Origin: Candidatus Poribacteria bacterium
Lineage (GTDB): Bacteria; Poribacteria; WGA-4E; WGA-3G
Reading direction: 5' to 3'
NCBI GenBank assembly: GCA_028821605.1
Contig: JAPPFM010000012.1
Location: 1-64,000, forward strand
DNA: 64,000 nucleotides
In this document: one piece after another, positions 8,247 through 16,872 of the stretch
Layout of the letters: every line of letters starts with the position of its first letter
Numbering within the stretch: position 1 is the first letter of the stretch
Made by a program: the position numbers and the translations under genes
The notes under the pieces: generated by a model
The model's input: only the letters and a program-made list of their open reading frames with translations
Told to the model about the DNA's origin: nothing
The model's database searches: none

Positions 8247-8459
8247 TCATATTTGGATTGCGACTGCCTGATACCCATTCTCAACAAGGCTGATGGCTTC
8301 CTTTTCGTTGATTTCCAGCATTTCACCGAGAGTGATTTTCAGGGTATCCAGCAATTCATCGCGCGTTCTTTCTTGACAATTTACGCTGGGGATCTCCTGG
8401 ATCCGACCGACCCACCACGCTCCGCGTTGTTGAATGAGGGCAGTGTAAGTATGTGTCAT
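8247..8459 (-). CDS. HicB-like antitoxin-family protein without a visible HicA
   Basis: The 70-residue product starting MTHTYTALIQQ has the HicB fold signature: YTALIQQRGAWWVGRIQEIPSVNCQERTRDELLDTLKITLGEML, a partial RNase H-like domain. This start has a good ribosome site (AGAGGA, 7 bases upstream). An upstream in-frame ATG at 8504 also has AGAGGTGG in front of it and cannot be excluded. No ~60-residue HicA partner is encoded next to it. The following gene is an aspartyl protease. An inverted repeat over the -10 box (8514-8540) suggests autoregulation. Confidence 0.7.
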   Translation of the reverse strand: MTHTYTALIQQRGAWWVGRIQEIPSVNCQERTRDELLDTLKITLGEMLEINEKEAISLVENGYQAVAIQI

Positions 8460-8513
8460 GAGGTTTTCCTCTTTTTGTTGTTTATCGTTAAAATGATTTG
8501 CCATGTGAACGTC

Positions 8514-8540
8514 CACCTCTGTTACACTATAACAGAGGTG
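8514..8540. promoter_or_regulatory. Operator-like inverted repeat over the hicB-like promoter
   Basis: Perfect 11-bp arms CACCTCTGTTA (8514-8524) and TAACAGAGGTG (8530-8540) with a 5-base centre. The arms overlap the -10 box, so a dimeric repressor bound here would block transcription. Confidence 0.7.
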
Positions 8541-8555
8541 AATGGTGGGTGTCAA
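8527..8555 (-). promoter_or_regulatory. Sigma-70 promoter of the hicB-like/protease unit
   Basis: Minus-strand -35 TTGACA (8550-8555), 17-bp spacer, -10 TTATAG (8527-8532), or TATAGT with an 18-bp spacer. It overlaps the operator-like dyad. Confidence 0.65.
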
Positions 8556-8569
8556 ACGATAATTTATTT

Positions 8570-8650
8570 CTACACAGATACCGCCCCTACGGGGCTTGGG
8601 AAGGTGGGGACCGTTTTTCTACATAGATACCGCCCCTACGGGGCTGAAGT
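8570..8650. repeat. Two family B palindromes, direct copies
   Basis: Two copies of TTTCTACA-N-ATAGATACCGCC-type units carrying the CCCCTACGGGG palindrome, near 8582 and 8632, in the same orientation ~50 bp apart. Part of the non-coding 8556-9026 stretch. Confidence 0.7.
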
Positions 8651-8659
8651 TACGGCATC

Positions 8660-8903
8660 GTAGGTTGGGTTGAACGGATCCCACAAAAACCGTAAAAACC
8701 ATAGAAATACACAACTTTCCCCAAAGACACTACATTCACCACAAACGGAGTGAAACCCAACGCTTTGCCTTGAAGTTTCCGGGACGCTGAGCGTGTAAAG
8801 TTGGGTTTCACTACGTTCATGAATAGATATGGCGGGATATTAATTTTCAGGTGTGTTTGACATATCAACATCCGACTTCTCAACGCCGTTCAACCCAACC
8901 TAC
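8660..8903. repeat. Long palindromic element, family A, copy 3
   Basis: Starts GTAGGTTGGGTTGAACGG, ends CGTTCAACCCAACCTAC, with inner arms GAGTGAAACCCAACG and AGTTGGGTTTCACT. About 244 bp, non-coding. Confidence 0.85.
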
Positions 8904-8973
8904 ATGCTGACAATGCGTTTCCTGAAAATTTTATAATCTTGGAAATCCTGCTTCAGACAATGAACACAACGAA

Positions 8974-9006
8974 TCTTGCGAACCGCGCGCAACGTATGTT
9001 ATAATG
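8974..9006 (+). promoter_or_regulatory. Probable promoter of the UPF0182 gene
   Basis: A TATAAT -10 box lies near 9000 with TTGCGA about 18 bp upstream. The ribosome site AGGGGGT precedes the ATG at 9027. Confidence 0.5.
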
Positions 9007-9026
9007 TCTCATAGGGGGTATTCATC

Positions 9027-11954
9027 ATGACAGTGAACCTGGCAATCGCACAATTACTTTTAAGCGGACTCCTCGTCGGCGTTACCTTAATATGGGGTAT
9101 CTTCCGGTACCGACGGAGCAGCCAACGGCGACGCGATCGCTACAATAAATTGCAGGCGTACCTACTCTGGACGCTGAGCGTGCTTATCACGGGGAGCTGC
9201 TTCTTCCCGCTGGCGCACCTCTATACAGAGCACCTCTGGTTCGAGAGCGTCGTCTATACGGATGTGTTCTGGGGATTGCAAAAGGTACGGTGGCTCGGCT
9301 TCGCACTCTTCTTTATTATCGCTGCTGGGTTCATGAACGCTAACACCGCCATCGCGAACATCCTCTGCCCCGAATCCCGCGAGTTCCGACGCTGGACACA
9401 CACGCAAACCTTCTCCTTCCATCGAATCGTCATCTGTATCACCTTAATCACAAGCCTACTGCTCGCCGCACCGATGCTCCTGTTGGAGAACGCCTTTCTT
9501 CTGTACCTGAACCAACCTGAGGTTACCGCCGCTGCCGAAGGTGCGGATGAATGGCTTCACTTCGGGATGGATCGGAACTTCTATCTTTTCAGTTTTCCGC
9601 TGCATAAATGGGTAAGTCTCTGGGTTCAGATAACGATCTGGGTGACATGCCTCATCGTCGGGCTGATGTATAACTTCTACTACCGCCGAGATGCGCACAC
9701 GATGGCGCGCGTCAAGCGGCACATTATTTTCCACGGGTCGGCACTCTGGCTGCTGCTGCTCGTCGTCGCGGGATGGCGGAGTTACGTTAATCTCTGGAAT
9801 AAAGTCTACACAAGCCCACTGACGCAGGAGTTGTCATCGCTCCACGGATTGTTCTATACCGACGCGCACTTGGAAGGCGCGACGAAACTCTACTGCGGCG
9901 TGCTCGTCGGGATTGCTGTAGCCGTTGTGCTGAATCTCTTCTGGCGGAGACGGCTTCTCTGGTATACGACTTTGGGCGTGTGGGGTCTGAGTTATGTAGT
10001 GCTAATCCATGTGTACCCGTTGGGTCTCTACATCTGGGAGCTCCGCGCTGAACCGTTCGATAAAGAGGCACGGCACCTGCAACGGCACATCAAAGAGACG
10101 CGCCACGCCTTTGAACTGGATACCATTGTAACGGAGGACCGGGTGACAGGACTCGCCACACTCGATGTGATAGAAGCGAACCCCGCCGTGAAAAAGAACA
10201 TCCAACTCTGGGATAGGCGCGTGCTGTATGAGGTACTCCGTGAAGACCAGATTAAACGGCATTACGACTTCCATCCCTACACCGATGTGGATAGGTACTG
10301 GGTCGATGGTGAATACCGGCAGGTGCTGATCGCGGCGCGTGAGGTGGATCCGGCACCGAACATTCAGGACTGGTACCGACTGCGGCTCCAATTTACGCAC
10401 GGCTTCGGGGTATGTGTCGCACCCGTCAACGAGTTCATTGAGGACGGGTTGCCGAACTTCTGGGTCGGTGGCGCGCCGGTAGAAAGCATACACGACGAAC
10501 TGAACGTGGCACGTCCGGAGATTTACTACGGCGAGATGACACATGACTACGCCATCGTGAAGACCGAACGCAAGAGAAACGATATCTCCGCCGATTCCGA
10601 TACCGGCGATGCCACAGCCGCCACGCCTGAAGTCGCCGAATGGCAGCGGCATACGTATAAAGGGGACAGCGGCGTGCCGTTAGGCGGGTGGTTCCGACGA
10701 TTCTGTTTCGCCCTCCGCTTCGATTTCTTCCGTACCCTCCGTTCGGAACGGTTGACACCGGAGAGCCGTGTGATGTTCCGACGGAAGATCGGCACGCGTC
10801 GCGGGGATCGGCTTATCAAGGACCGCGTTTCGCATATCGCCCCCTTCCTCAACTACGATCCCGACCCGTACATCGTCATTAACAACGGGGATTTATACTG
10901 GATCATAGACTTCTATGTGACGAGCCGGTATCACCCGAACGCGCAGGTCTATGCTGACGACACGGCGCGGCTGACGGAGAACGATCCCTACATGGAACCC
11001 AATTTCAAGAAGTTCAACTACATCCGAAATGCGGGTGTCGCTGTCGTGAACGCCTATACTGGTGACGTGAACCTCTACGCCATCAAGCAGAAAGGGCGCG
11101 ATGAGCCGATTATGAAAGCGTATCAGCAGGCGTTTCCGAACCTCTTTAAATCCGTGTCGGAGATGCCGGACGGGTTGGCAGCACACCTTCGCTATCCAGA
11201 CTACCTCACCCGAATCCAAGCCAAAATGTATGGCGATTATCATCAGGATGCCTCTCCTTTCTTCCAAACCACGGATACTTGGTCAATCCCGAAAGAGACC
11301 TATTACTCGGAAAAACCCGATCAGGAGATGATGCCTTATTACGCTATGCTCCAGTTGCCCGGAGAGGACAAACCGGAATTCGTGAATGTGATTCCGTTTA
11401 CGCCGCCGGAGAAGGAGAAACGGCTGCAGGCGTGGATGGTCGCCCGCTGCGATGAACCGAACTACGGACAACGGATCGTTTATATCCTCCCTGAAGGTGC
11501 AGATGTTGCCGGACCGACGCAGGTTGAGGAGGACATCGATAAGGAGACCGGGCAGGAACAGGTCGGGTGGGCAAAGACGAGCGACATCATCCGCGGCAAT
11601 CTGCTGATTATCCCGATTGAGGATGCCCTCTTCTATGTTGAGGCAATCTATCTGCAAGCGAAGAAATCGGAGGAGGCGAATGGGGACGAGAGCACGCCGC
11701 GCCGCCCGAAGTTGGAGATGGTCGTCGTGAAAGCCGGGTCGAATGAGCTTGGAACGGCAAAAACGTTTGATGAGGCGTTGGATGTTATCTTTTTGGGGTT
11801 GCCAGCGAACGGTGCCGCGACAGATGACGATACCGCCGAACCGACATTGGCAGATTTGGTGAAAGAGTATCGTGACCAGCAGACGAAACGGGATGCTGAG
11901 GCGGATCGGCTCCTCAACCAAATCCTCGAGAAAATTTCAGAGAATGACAGGTAA
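9027..11954 (+). CDS. UPF0182 (COG1615) family membrane protein
   Basis: The 975-residue protein has about seven N-terminal membrane segments within the first ~330 residues (for example LLLSGLLVGVTLIWGIF and ALFFIIAAGFMNANTAIANIL), then a large extracytoplasmic region. Features typical of UPF0182 include HLYTEHLWFESVVYTDVFW near the N terminus, LWDRRVLYEVLREDQIKRHYDF, NNGDLYWIIDFYVTSRYHPN and YTGDVNLYAIK. The acidic C-terminal end is also usual. The function is unknown. It stands alone between repeat tracts; a family A half element begins just after its stop. Confidence 0.9.
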   Translation: MTVNLAIAQLLLSGLLVGVTLIWGIFRYRRSSQRRRDRYNKLQAYLLWTLSVLITGSCFFPLAHLYTEHLWFESVVYTDVFWGLQKVRWLGFALFFIIAAGFMNANTAIANILCPESREFRRWTHTQTFSFHRIVICITLITSLLLAAPMLLLENAFLLYLNQPEVTAAAEGADEWLHFGMDRNFYLFSFPLHKWVSLWVQITIWVTCLIVGLMYNFYYRRDAHTMARVKRHIIFHGSALWLLLLVVAGWRSYVNLWNKVYTSPLTQELSSLHGLFYTDAHLEGATKLYCGVLVGIAVAVVLNLFWRRRLLWYTTLGVWGLSYVVLIHVYPLGLYIWELRAEPFDKEARHLQRHIKETRHAFELDTIVTEDRVTGLATLDVIEANPAVKKNIQLWDRRVLYEVLREDQIKRHYDFHPYTDVDRYWVDGEYRQVLIAAREVDPAPNIQDWYRLRLQFTHGFGVCVAPVNEFIEDGLPNFWVGGAPVESIHDELNVARPEIYYGEMTHDYAIVKTERKRNDISADSDTGDATAATPEVAEWQRHTYKGDSGVPLGGWFRRFCFALRFDFFRTLRSERLTPESRVMFRRKIGTRRGDRLIKDRVSHIAPFLNYDPDPYIVINNGDLYWIIDFYVTSRYHPNAQVYADDTARLTENDPYMEPNFKKFNYIRNAGVAVVNAYTGDVNLYAIKQKGRDEPIMKAYQQAFPNLFKSVSEMPDGLAAHLRYPDYLTRIQAKMYGDYHQDASPFFQTTDTWSIPKETYYSEKPDQEMMPYYAMLQLPGEDKPEFVNVIPFTPPEKEKRLQAWMVARCDEPNYGQRIVYILPEGADVAGPTQVEEDIDKETGQEQVGWAKTSDIIRGNLLIIPIEDALFYVEAIYLQAKKSEEANGDESTPRRPKLEMVVVKAGSNELGTAKTFDEALDVIFLGLPANGAATDDDTAEPTLADLVKEYRDQQTKRDAEADRLLNQILEKISENDR

Positions 11955-11956
11955 CT

Positions 11957-12363
11957 GTAGGTTGGGTTGAACGGGAAAAAGAAGTTTACACTTTCGTACA
12001 GGGAATGCCATTTACAAGCAACTACATAGTCCTGTAGGTTGGGTTGAACGGATTCCACTAAAACTGTAAAAATCTTAGAAAAACGAACTTTCTTCCAGAC
12101 ACCCCGCATCAACCAGAGACCGAGTGAAACCCAACACTTTCGTTGTGAAGTTTCCAGGACTCTGAAGTATGAAGTTGGGTTTCACTATGTTCTTGAGTGG
12201 ATATGATGGTAGATTCGATTTCAAGGGGATTTGGAAAATCTACATCTCCTTTTTCACTTCCGTTCAACCCAACCTACAAGAGCACGGAAACGCTAAATTG
12301 ACGGCTGTGGGTTGAGCGCAGCGAAACCCAACATATCAAACCTATCCGTTCAACCCAACCTAC
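11957..12363. repeat. Family A element copy 4 (12034-12277) with partial copies on both sides
   Basis: A lone left arm starts at 11957, a full element spans 12034-12277 and a right-end fragment runs to 12363 (ending CGTTCAACCCAACCTAC). This tract lies directly next to the stop of the transposase gene at 12381. The whole 11955-12380 gap is repeat DNA. Confidence 0.8.
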
Positions 12364-12380
12364 ATCAAATTCACACTAAT

Positions 12381-12923
12381 TTATTCATTGCCGATTGCTG
12401 CATGAAACAAAATTTCATCTCCGGCTCCCCACATCTCATCATATAATCCCGCTTGGACGTAACGATGAAAACTGGAATGTTCCCAATCCTTCGGGGCAGC
12501 CACCAAACCGTGTTTGACTGGATTGTAATGAATGTACTCGACATGATTGATGAAGTCTTGACTGTCTCGGATCAAGTGTTCCCAAAACCTACGTTGCCAA
12601 AATCCTCGTTCCTGCTTGCTTTGCCGCGATGTGGAAATAACACCATCATATTTGTCCTGACAATGCCGACTGAAATAACTTTTGATTAACCGCCAGCGCG
12701 TTGAATAGTTGCAATCCTTTTTAGGCAACGTCCAGACAGTGTGGAGGTGATCAGGTAGCAGAACAAAGGCATCAATCTTCATCGGATGTCGCTGCATCGT
12801 ATACTGAAACGCTTGGCGTAACAATTCCACATTGTCTGGATAACAAAGAAAAGGTCTGCGATTGTGGGTGACAAGTGTAAAGAAATAAGTTCTGCCTTCG
12901 ATTTTTGCACGGCGATATTCCAT
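12381..12923 (-). CDS. REP-associated tyrosine transposase (RAYT), Y1/IS200-like
   Basis: The ~180-residue protein starts MEYRRAKIEGRTYFFTLVTHNRRP, with a ribosome site AGAGGT just upstream (an earlier GTG is less likely). It has the metal-binding His pair in LLPDHLHTVW (about residues 59 and 61) and the family motif HVEYIHYNPVKHGLV. The catalytic tyrosine is probably in this second motif. RAYT proteins cut and join single strands at REP-like hairpins. This one is full length and sits among the densest family A palindromes of the window, which are candidates for its substrates. Confidence 0.85.
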   Translation of the reverse strand: MEYRRAKIEGRTYFFTLVTHNRRPFLCYPDNVELLRQAFQYTMQRHPMKIDAFVLLPDHLHTVWTLPKKDCNYSTRWRLIKSYFSRHCQDKYDGVISTSRQSKQERGFWQRRFWEHLIRDSQDFINHVEYIHYNPVKHGLVAAPKDWEHSSFHRYVQAGLYDEMWGAGDEILFHAAIGNE

Positions 12924-12995
12924 GCACACCTCTGTTATTACAAATTGTTGGGTTTCGCTGTGCTCAGCCCATAGGTGTCAATTTACGTAAGTTTG

Positions 12996-13350
12996 GAAAT
13001 AAAAATTGAAGCGTCCTGTAGGTTGGGTTGAACGGATGCCACAAAAATTGTAAAATCATAGAAAAACAAACTCTTCTACAGACACGCCACATCAAACAGA
13101 AACCCAGTGAAACCCAACGCTTTTGTTTTCAAGTGCTGCAACTCTCACGGTATGAAGTTGGATTTCACTTGGCAAATAAAATTGAAGCGTCCTGTAGGTT
13201 GGGTTGAACGGATTACACCAAAATTGTAAAATCTATTGAAAAACAAACTCTTCTACAGACACGCCACATCAAACAGAAACCCAGTGAAACCCAACACTTT
13301 TGTTTTCAAGTGCTGCAACTCTCACGGTATGAAGTTGGGTTTCACTATGT
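12996..13350. repeat. Tandem duplication (~178 bp) inside family A elements
   Basis: The unit beginning AAATTGAAGCGTCCTGTAGG and running to GAAGTTGGATTTCACT occurs twice head to tail, at about 12996-13174 and 13175-13350, differing at a few positions. The first copy has lost its right half; the second continues into a full element ending at 13437. Confidence 0.75.
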
Positions 13351-13437
13351 TCTTGAGTGTATTGGGCAGCCCCTTGGATTTGAAGTGTGCTTGAAAATCC
13401 AAAATACACCCGCTCAACGCCGTTCAACCCAACCTAC
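13195..13437. repeat. Long palindromic element, family A, copy 6
   Basis: Full copy from GTAGGTTGGGTTGAACGG to CGTTCAACCCAACCTAC with inner arms AGTGAAACCCAACAC and AGTTGGGTTTCACT. Confidence 0.8.
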
Positions 13438-13451
13438 AGCACTGATAAATT

Positions 13452-13552
13452 ATCACGTTGGGGTTCACTATCTCCTTGAGTGTAGAGATCGGATTTGAAG
13501 TGTGCTTGAAAATCCAAAATACATACTCTCAACGCCGTTCAACCCAACCTAC
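13452..13552. repeat. Right half of a family A element, copy 7
   Basis: From the inner arm GTTGGGGTTCACT to the outer arm CGTTCAACCCAACCTAC, ending 5 bases before the stop of the sulfotransferase gene. Everything between 12930 and 13556 is repeat DNA. Confidence 0.75.
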
Positions 13553-13556
13553 ATTT

Positions 13557-14300
13557 TTATGCCGGACAAATTGCTTCCCGATGCAATACTTCATAATATC
13601 CTGAACATTCCGCAAACACCGCCTCCAATTCCGCCGGAAACGGCTCCGACTTCGGGCGATACGGCGCGAACCCCGTACTCCGATGCACATTCTGATACCA
13701 ATACCGCGCCCACACCCCATCCGCCGGATTCCCACCTGCCTCCCATGACAACATCGAATCCTCAAACTGCAGCCCCAATCGCTCACATAACTGAGCAAGC
13801 ACACTCGCTGGATCTTCCAACAAGAGCCGCGCATCCAGCACCGGGGGCGATTGCCCCACATCCCGTAACGCAATCAACAGATCGTGCTGCGTCTTGAATC
13901 CCGTATCAGCAAGCGTCGGTGTCCCGATAACCTTTGTGAGGGAAGGGAGCATCTCCCGCGGATCACGGATAAGGAAGACATTGAGGGTCCGTTCAAGGAA
14001 ACGCCTGTCAATCTCAATGAGGTGGTGCGCCATCTGTTTCATGAAAAGCACCGGTTTCTCACACGGACCGAGGATAACCTCCCTGATGACCTCCTCGCTG
14101 TCCGTCGACATGGATGCCATCACTTCCGTTGCACCGGGATGTGTGCTATCGAGTGCATCCGCGCCGTATTTCGTCCAGAGATAGTGTGCGTAGAGCGGTT
14201 CGTCAATGACCTGTGTATCGCTGCGTTGTGCGAAAGCGTACATAAGCGCGGTAGAAACGTTCCGCGGTCCCGACCAGAGACAGATGCGTTTTGTATCCAA
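13557..14300 (-). CDS. Sulfotransferase-family protein
   Basis: The 247-residue protein has the PAPS 5'-phosphosulfate loop-like start ICLWSGPRNVSTALMYAF and a later 3'-phosphate-binding-like stretch VFLIRDPREMLPS, as in the branch of sulfotransferase-like P-loop proteins annotated in many marine bacteria. Translation appears to start at TTG (14300), preceded by AGAGGAC. No signal peptide; probably cytosolic. The acceptor is unknown. A +strand frame of 131 residues over the same DNA is a codon-bias shadow. Confidence 0.75.
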   Translation of the reverse strand: MDTKRICLWSGPRNVSTALMYAFAQRSDTQVIDEPLYAHYLWTKYGADALDSTHPGATEVMASMSTDSEEVIREVILGPCEKPVLFMKQMAHHLIEIDRRFLERTLNVFLIRDPREMLPSLTKVIGTPTLADTGFKTQHDLLIALRDVGQSPPVLDARLLLEDPASVLAQLCERLGLQFEDSMLSWEAGGNPADGVWARYWYQNVHRSTGFAPYRPKSEPFPAELEAVFAECSGYYEVLHREAICPA

Positions 14301-14363
14301 GATGTGTCCTCTATATATTAAGGTATATAACCCAAGTTGCTATCTATACGAAACTTTGGAGAA

Positions 14364-14384
14364 GGCGAGGATACAATCCTCGCC
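14364..14384. repeat. Short palindrome, family D
   Basis: GGCGAGGATACAATCCTCGCC-type palindrome, same as at 2218-2239, in the spacer before the small gene at 14483. Confidence 0.6.
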
Positions 14385-14432
14385 AGCAGCGGTGAAGGTG
14401 GCATCGCGGGAGAACTGAACTGCCAAATCCGC

Positions 14433-14461
14433 TTGATTTTCCGCCAAAAACCTGCTATGCT
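14433..14461 (+). promoter_or_regulatory. Sigma-70 promoter of the small ORF at 14483
   Basis: -35 TTGATT (14433-14438), 17-bp spacer, -10 TATGCT (14456-14461). Confidence 0.55.
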
Positions 14462-14482
14462 ATATAAATGGAGGTGGATACC

Positions 14483-14710
14483 ATGGCAGAAGCATTAACA
14501 GGAACCCTTTTAGAACAAGGTATCGAACAAGGTATCGAACAAGGCGAGATACGCGGAAAACGGGATGCAGTCCTCCGAGCTCTACAGATCCGATTCGGCA
14601 GCCTCCCAGAAAACATCACCGCGCAGATAAATGCGATACAAAACCTTGCACAGCTGAATAACCTCTTTGAGAAAATCTTTGAGGCAGAGACGATTGACGA
14701 CATCTTCTAA
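14483..14710 (+). CDS. Small protein like the C-terminal part of Rpn/PD-(D/E)XK transposase-like proteins
   Basis: The 75-residue product starts MAEALTGTLLEQG; the site GGAGG lies 8 bases upstream, which favours 14483 over the ATG at 14468. It has a repeated EQGI linker coded by 12-bp tandem repeats, then RGKRDAVLRALQIRFGSLPENI...LFEKIFEAETIDDIF. This matches the C-terminal tail of Rpn/DUF4351-type proteins, with no nuclease domain. It has its own promoter and ribosome site, so it may be a genuine small gene rather than a fragment. Confidence 0.6.
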   Translation: MAEALTGTLLEQGIEQGIEQGEIRGKRDAVLRALQIRFGSLPENITAQINAIQNLAQLNNLFEKIFEAETIDDIF

Positions 14711-14795
14711 ATTCAGAACTTACGTCAACGTATCTGCTGGCGAGGTGTTTTGCTTGGGTATTTCCCCTTAGAAACCTCGCCAGCGGAGAGTGGAA
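14711..14795. repeat. Family E inverted repeat (CTGGCGAGG type)
   Basis: CTTACGTCAACG then CTGGCGAGGTGTTTTGC and, inverted, AAACCTCGCCAGCGG. Relatives lie at 17674-17794, 22053-22114 and 59796-59826. Confidence 0.65.
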
Positions 14796-14819
14796 AACTG
14801 AAGGGTTCCGACCTATCTG

Positions 14820-15662
14820 CTACCGCCGCTGACGGCGTTTGCGACTTCTGTTTCGCTGACGGGGTTCCGGTTTTTCACGCGCTGTCTCTGTTTCACCGGC
14901 GAGGTCCGCAACTACATCTTCCACCACGCGCGGACGTGTGCGTATCCAGAGAATAAATGCGATCCCACCAACGAATGCGACGATACTCAGAATCTGCGCC
15001 GCCGTCATCCATCCCCACACTCGCGGCGTGAGCCGCCAAAACTCCGCGATAAACCGCTCCACACCCAACAGCACAAAACTCGCGCCGAATATCACACCCG
15101 GCATCGTCTCAAGCTTACGCCGTTGGGACCAGAGGATACCGAAAAACGTACACGACATGAGCGTCTCATATATAGGGGTCGGATGAACAGGGACATCGGT
15201 CGGGACAGTGCCATTCGGAAACGCCATCGCCCACGGTACATCGGACGGCGGTCCATAGTCGCCGTCACCAGCGAGGAGACACCCGATTCTGCCGATGCCG
15301 TAACCGAGGATGACCGCGGGCCCAACGCAGTCAAGTGTGGGTAGGGACGGGTTCGGAGAGCGGATAACCACAAAAGCAACACAGAGACACCCGCCGATAA
15401 AACCACCATACCAGACTAATCCAGCCGTTGAGAAGAGTTCCCGGAAAGAGAACTGACCGTCGAGAAGTGCAGAATAAATCTTCGCACCGACAATCCCGCC
15501 GAGAGCCGCAGCCATGACGATGGTCGATGCAAGCTCCGGGATAAAGCCCCGCCGCTTCAATTCGGATTGTATAACAAAGACGCAAGTAATAAACGCCGTG
15601 GCTAACATCAATCCGAAAGTGTGGATACCGAAGGGCCCGAAATCAACAATTGTCGGATACAT
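14820..15662 (-). CDS. lgt: Prolipoprotein diacylglyceryl transferase
   Basis: Lgt transfers diacylglycerol from phosphatidylglycerol to the lipobox cysteine of prolipoproteins in the inner membrane. The 280-residue protein has about seven membrane segments, FGIHTFGLML at the N terminus, GLVWYGGFIGG (81-91), the Lgt signature region GYGIGRIGCLLAGDGDYG (120-137) and HPTPIYE (160-166). A basic C-terminal tail of ~35 residues is an extra. It is the last gene of a livG-livF-orf-lgt run, 19 bases after the small ORF. Its clients would include the lipoproteins at 19511, 30284, 31962 and 52958. Confidence 0.92.
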   Translation of the reverse strand: MYPTIVDFGPFGIHTFGLMLATAFITCVFVIQSELKRRGFIPELASTIVMAAALGGIVGAKIYSALLDGQFSFRELFSTAGLVWYGGFIGGCLCVAFVVIRSPNPSLPTLDCVGPAVILGYGIGRIGCLLAGDGDYGPPSDVPWAMAFPNGTVPTDVPVHPTPIYETLMSCTFFGILWSQRRKLETMPGVIFGASFVLLGVERFIAEFWRLTPRVWGWMTAAQILSIVAFVGGIAFILWIRTRPRVVEDVVADLAGETETAREKPEPRQRNRSRKRRQRR

Positions 15663-15681
15663 CGTGTGCTATTCTCCTAAG

Positions 15682-16131
15682 TCAAGGTTTCACAATCTGC
15701 TGCTTTAGTGTTTCCATTTCCTGCGTGAGCCTTTCAACCTGTTTTTCGAGAGAGCGATCCCTTCCACTCCGCCATGCCATGATGAGTTGTGGGATCGCAA
15801 TCGCTCCGACAATGAGTGCGATGAGTGCATATACCAAATAGCTCAGGAACGTTATTTTTTCTTCGACGCTGTCCACTTTGATGTTGACACCGTCCACTTT
15901 ACTGCCCACTTTGGTGTTGACGCTGTCCACTCTGAGGTTAATATACTCTCTCATGTTCTTCTCGGAATTGGCAATATCCTCTTTTATTTCCCGTTTGAGT
16001 TCAGTGATTTCCGCTTTGATTTCCTCCTTAACAATCAATCGGATCTTATCAAGGTCCTGGGACATTAATTCACCGAGCGCGGGCAGCGCGATTGCATAAA
16101 AGAGTATTGAGAAAAAAAATATAGTTTTCAT
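15682..16131 (-). CDS. Coiled-coil protein with signal peptide and one membrane segment
   Basis: The 149-residue protein has an N-terminal signal (IFFFSILFYAIALPALG), a long charged coiled coil, a repeated VDSVNTKVGSKVDGVNIKVDSV stretch, a membrane segment (YLVYALIALIVGAIAIPQLIM) and a second short coiled coil. No family recognised. It lies 36 bases after livF and 19 before lgt, so it is co-transcribed. Confidence 0.65.
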   Translation of the reverse strand: MKTIFFFSILFYAIALPALGELMSQDLDKIRLIVKEEIKAEITELKREIKEDIANSEKNMREYINLRVDSVNTKVGSKVDGVNIKVDSVEEKITFLSYLVYALIALIVGAIAIPQLIMAWRSGRDRSLEKQVERLTQEMETLKQQIVKP

Positions 16132-16167
16132 GGTGTGTCTCCTGAGATTGAATTATCCAAAACGGCT

Positions 16168-16872
16168 CTATTCTCCGAGGTAAGCCTGCCGTACGCGTTC
16201 ATCCGCTAACAGGTCGTCAGATGTACCCTCAATGGTGATCTCACCCGTTTCCATGACGTAACCTCTATCGGTCACTTGCAGCGCGATTTGCGCGTTCTGT
16301 TCGACGAGCAGGATGGTTGTGCCATCGGCGTTAATCTGCTCGATAATCTCAAAGATCTGCTTCACGATGAGCGGTGCGAGTCCTAAGGAGGGTTCGTCTA
16401 ACAAGAGGAGTTTCGGCTTCGACATCAGGGCGCGCCCGATCGCCAGCATCTGTTGTTCACCGCCACTGAGGCTCCCACCGCGCTGTTTCTGACGATCCTG
16501 TAGCACCGGAAAGAACTGCAAAATTCTGTCTAAATCGTCCCTGGTGCCTTGCTTATCGCTTCTGGTGTAAGCACCAAGTTCTAAGTTTTCAAGGACGCTC
16601 ATTTCTGCAAAGATGAGTCGTCCCTCCGGTACCTGTGAGATGCCCAAGGCAACACGTTCTTCTGCCGACATCGCTGTGATGTCTTCGCCATTAAAATGGA
16701 CACTACCTTCGACGGGTGTATGGATACCGGATGCCGTCATGAGTGTCGTCGATTTTCCCGCACCGTTGGCACCAATCAAGCATACCATCTCGTTCTCGTT
16801 GACAGTGACCGAGATGCCTCGGACGGCTCGTATATTTCCGTAGTAAGTGTGGATGTCTCTGAGTTCAAGCAT
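16168..16872 (-). CDS. livF: Branched-chain amino-acid-type ABC transporter ATP-binding protein LivF
   Basis: The ~234-residue ATPase starting MLELRDIHTYYGN has Walker A GANGAGKST, signature SGGEQQML, and Walker B LLLLDEPSLGLAPL, typical of LivF. Its ATG overlaps the end of livG (ATGCTTGA), so translation is coupled; the longer upstream frame is livG sequence read in another frame. LivF and LivG power uptake of branched-chain or other amino acids and amides through LivH/LivM, neither of which is encoded in this window. Confidence 0.9.
   Translation of the reverse strand: MLELRDIHTYYGNIRAVRGISVTVNENEMVCLIGANGAGKSTTLMTASGIHTPVEGSVHFNGEDITAMSAEERVALGISQVPEGRLIFAEMSVLENLELGAYTRSDKQGTRDDLDRILQFFPVLQDRQKQRGGSLSGGEQQMLAIGRALMSKPKLLLLDEPSLGLAPLIVKQIFEIIEQINADGTTILLVEQNAQIALQVTDRGYVMETGEITIEGTSDDLLADERVRQAYLGE

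Noticed and set aside
10002-10652. 216-residue minus-strand frame inside the UPF0182 gene
   Set aside because: Antisense shadow of the UPF0182 coding region, with no recognisable family.
11648-12112. 154-residue minus-strand frame across the end of the UPF0182 gene
   Set aside because: Covers the coding end and the family A repeat; no family and no ribosome site.
13502-13897. 131-residue proline-rich plus-strand frame
   Set aside because: Antisense to the sulfotransferase gene; the composition follows codon bias of the real gene.
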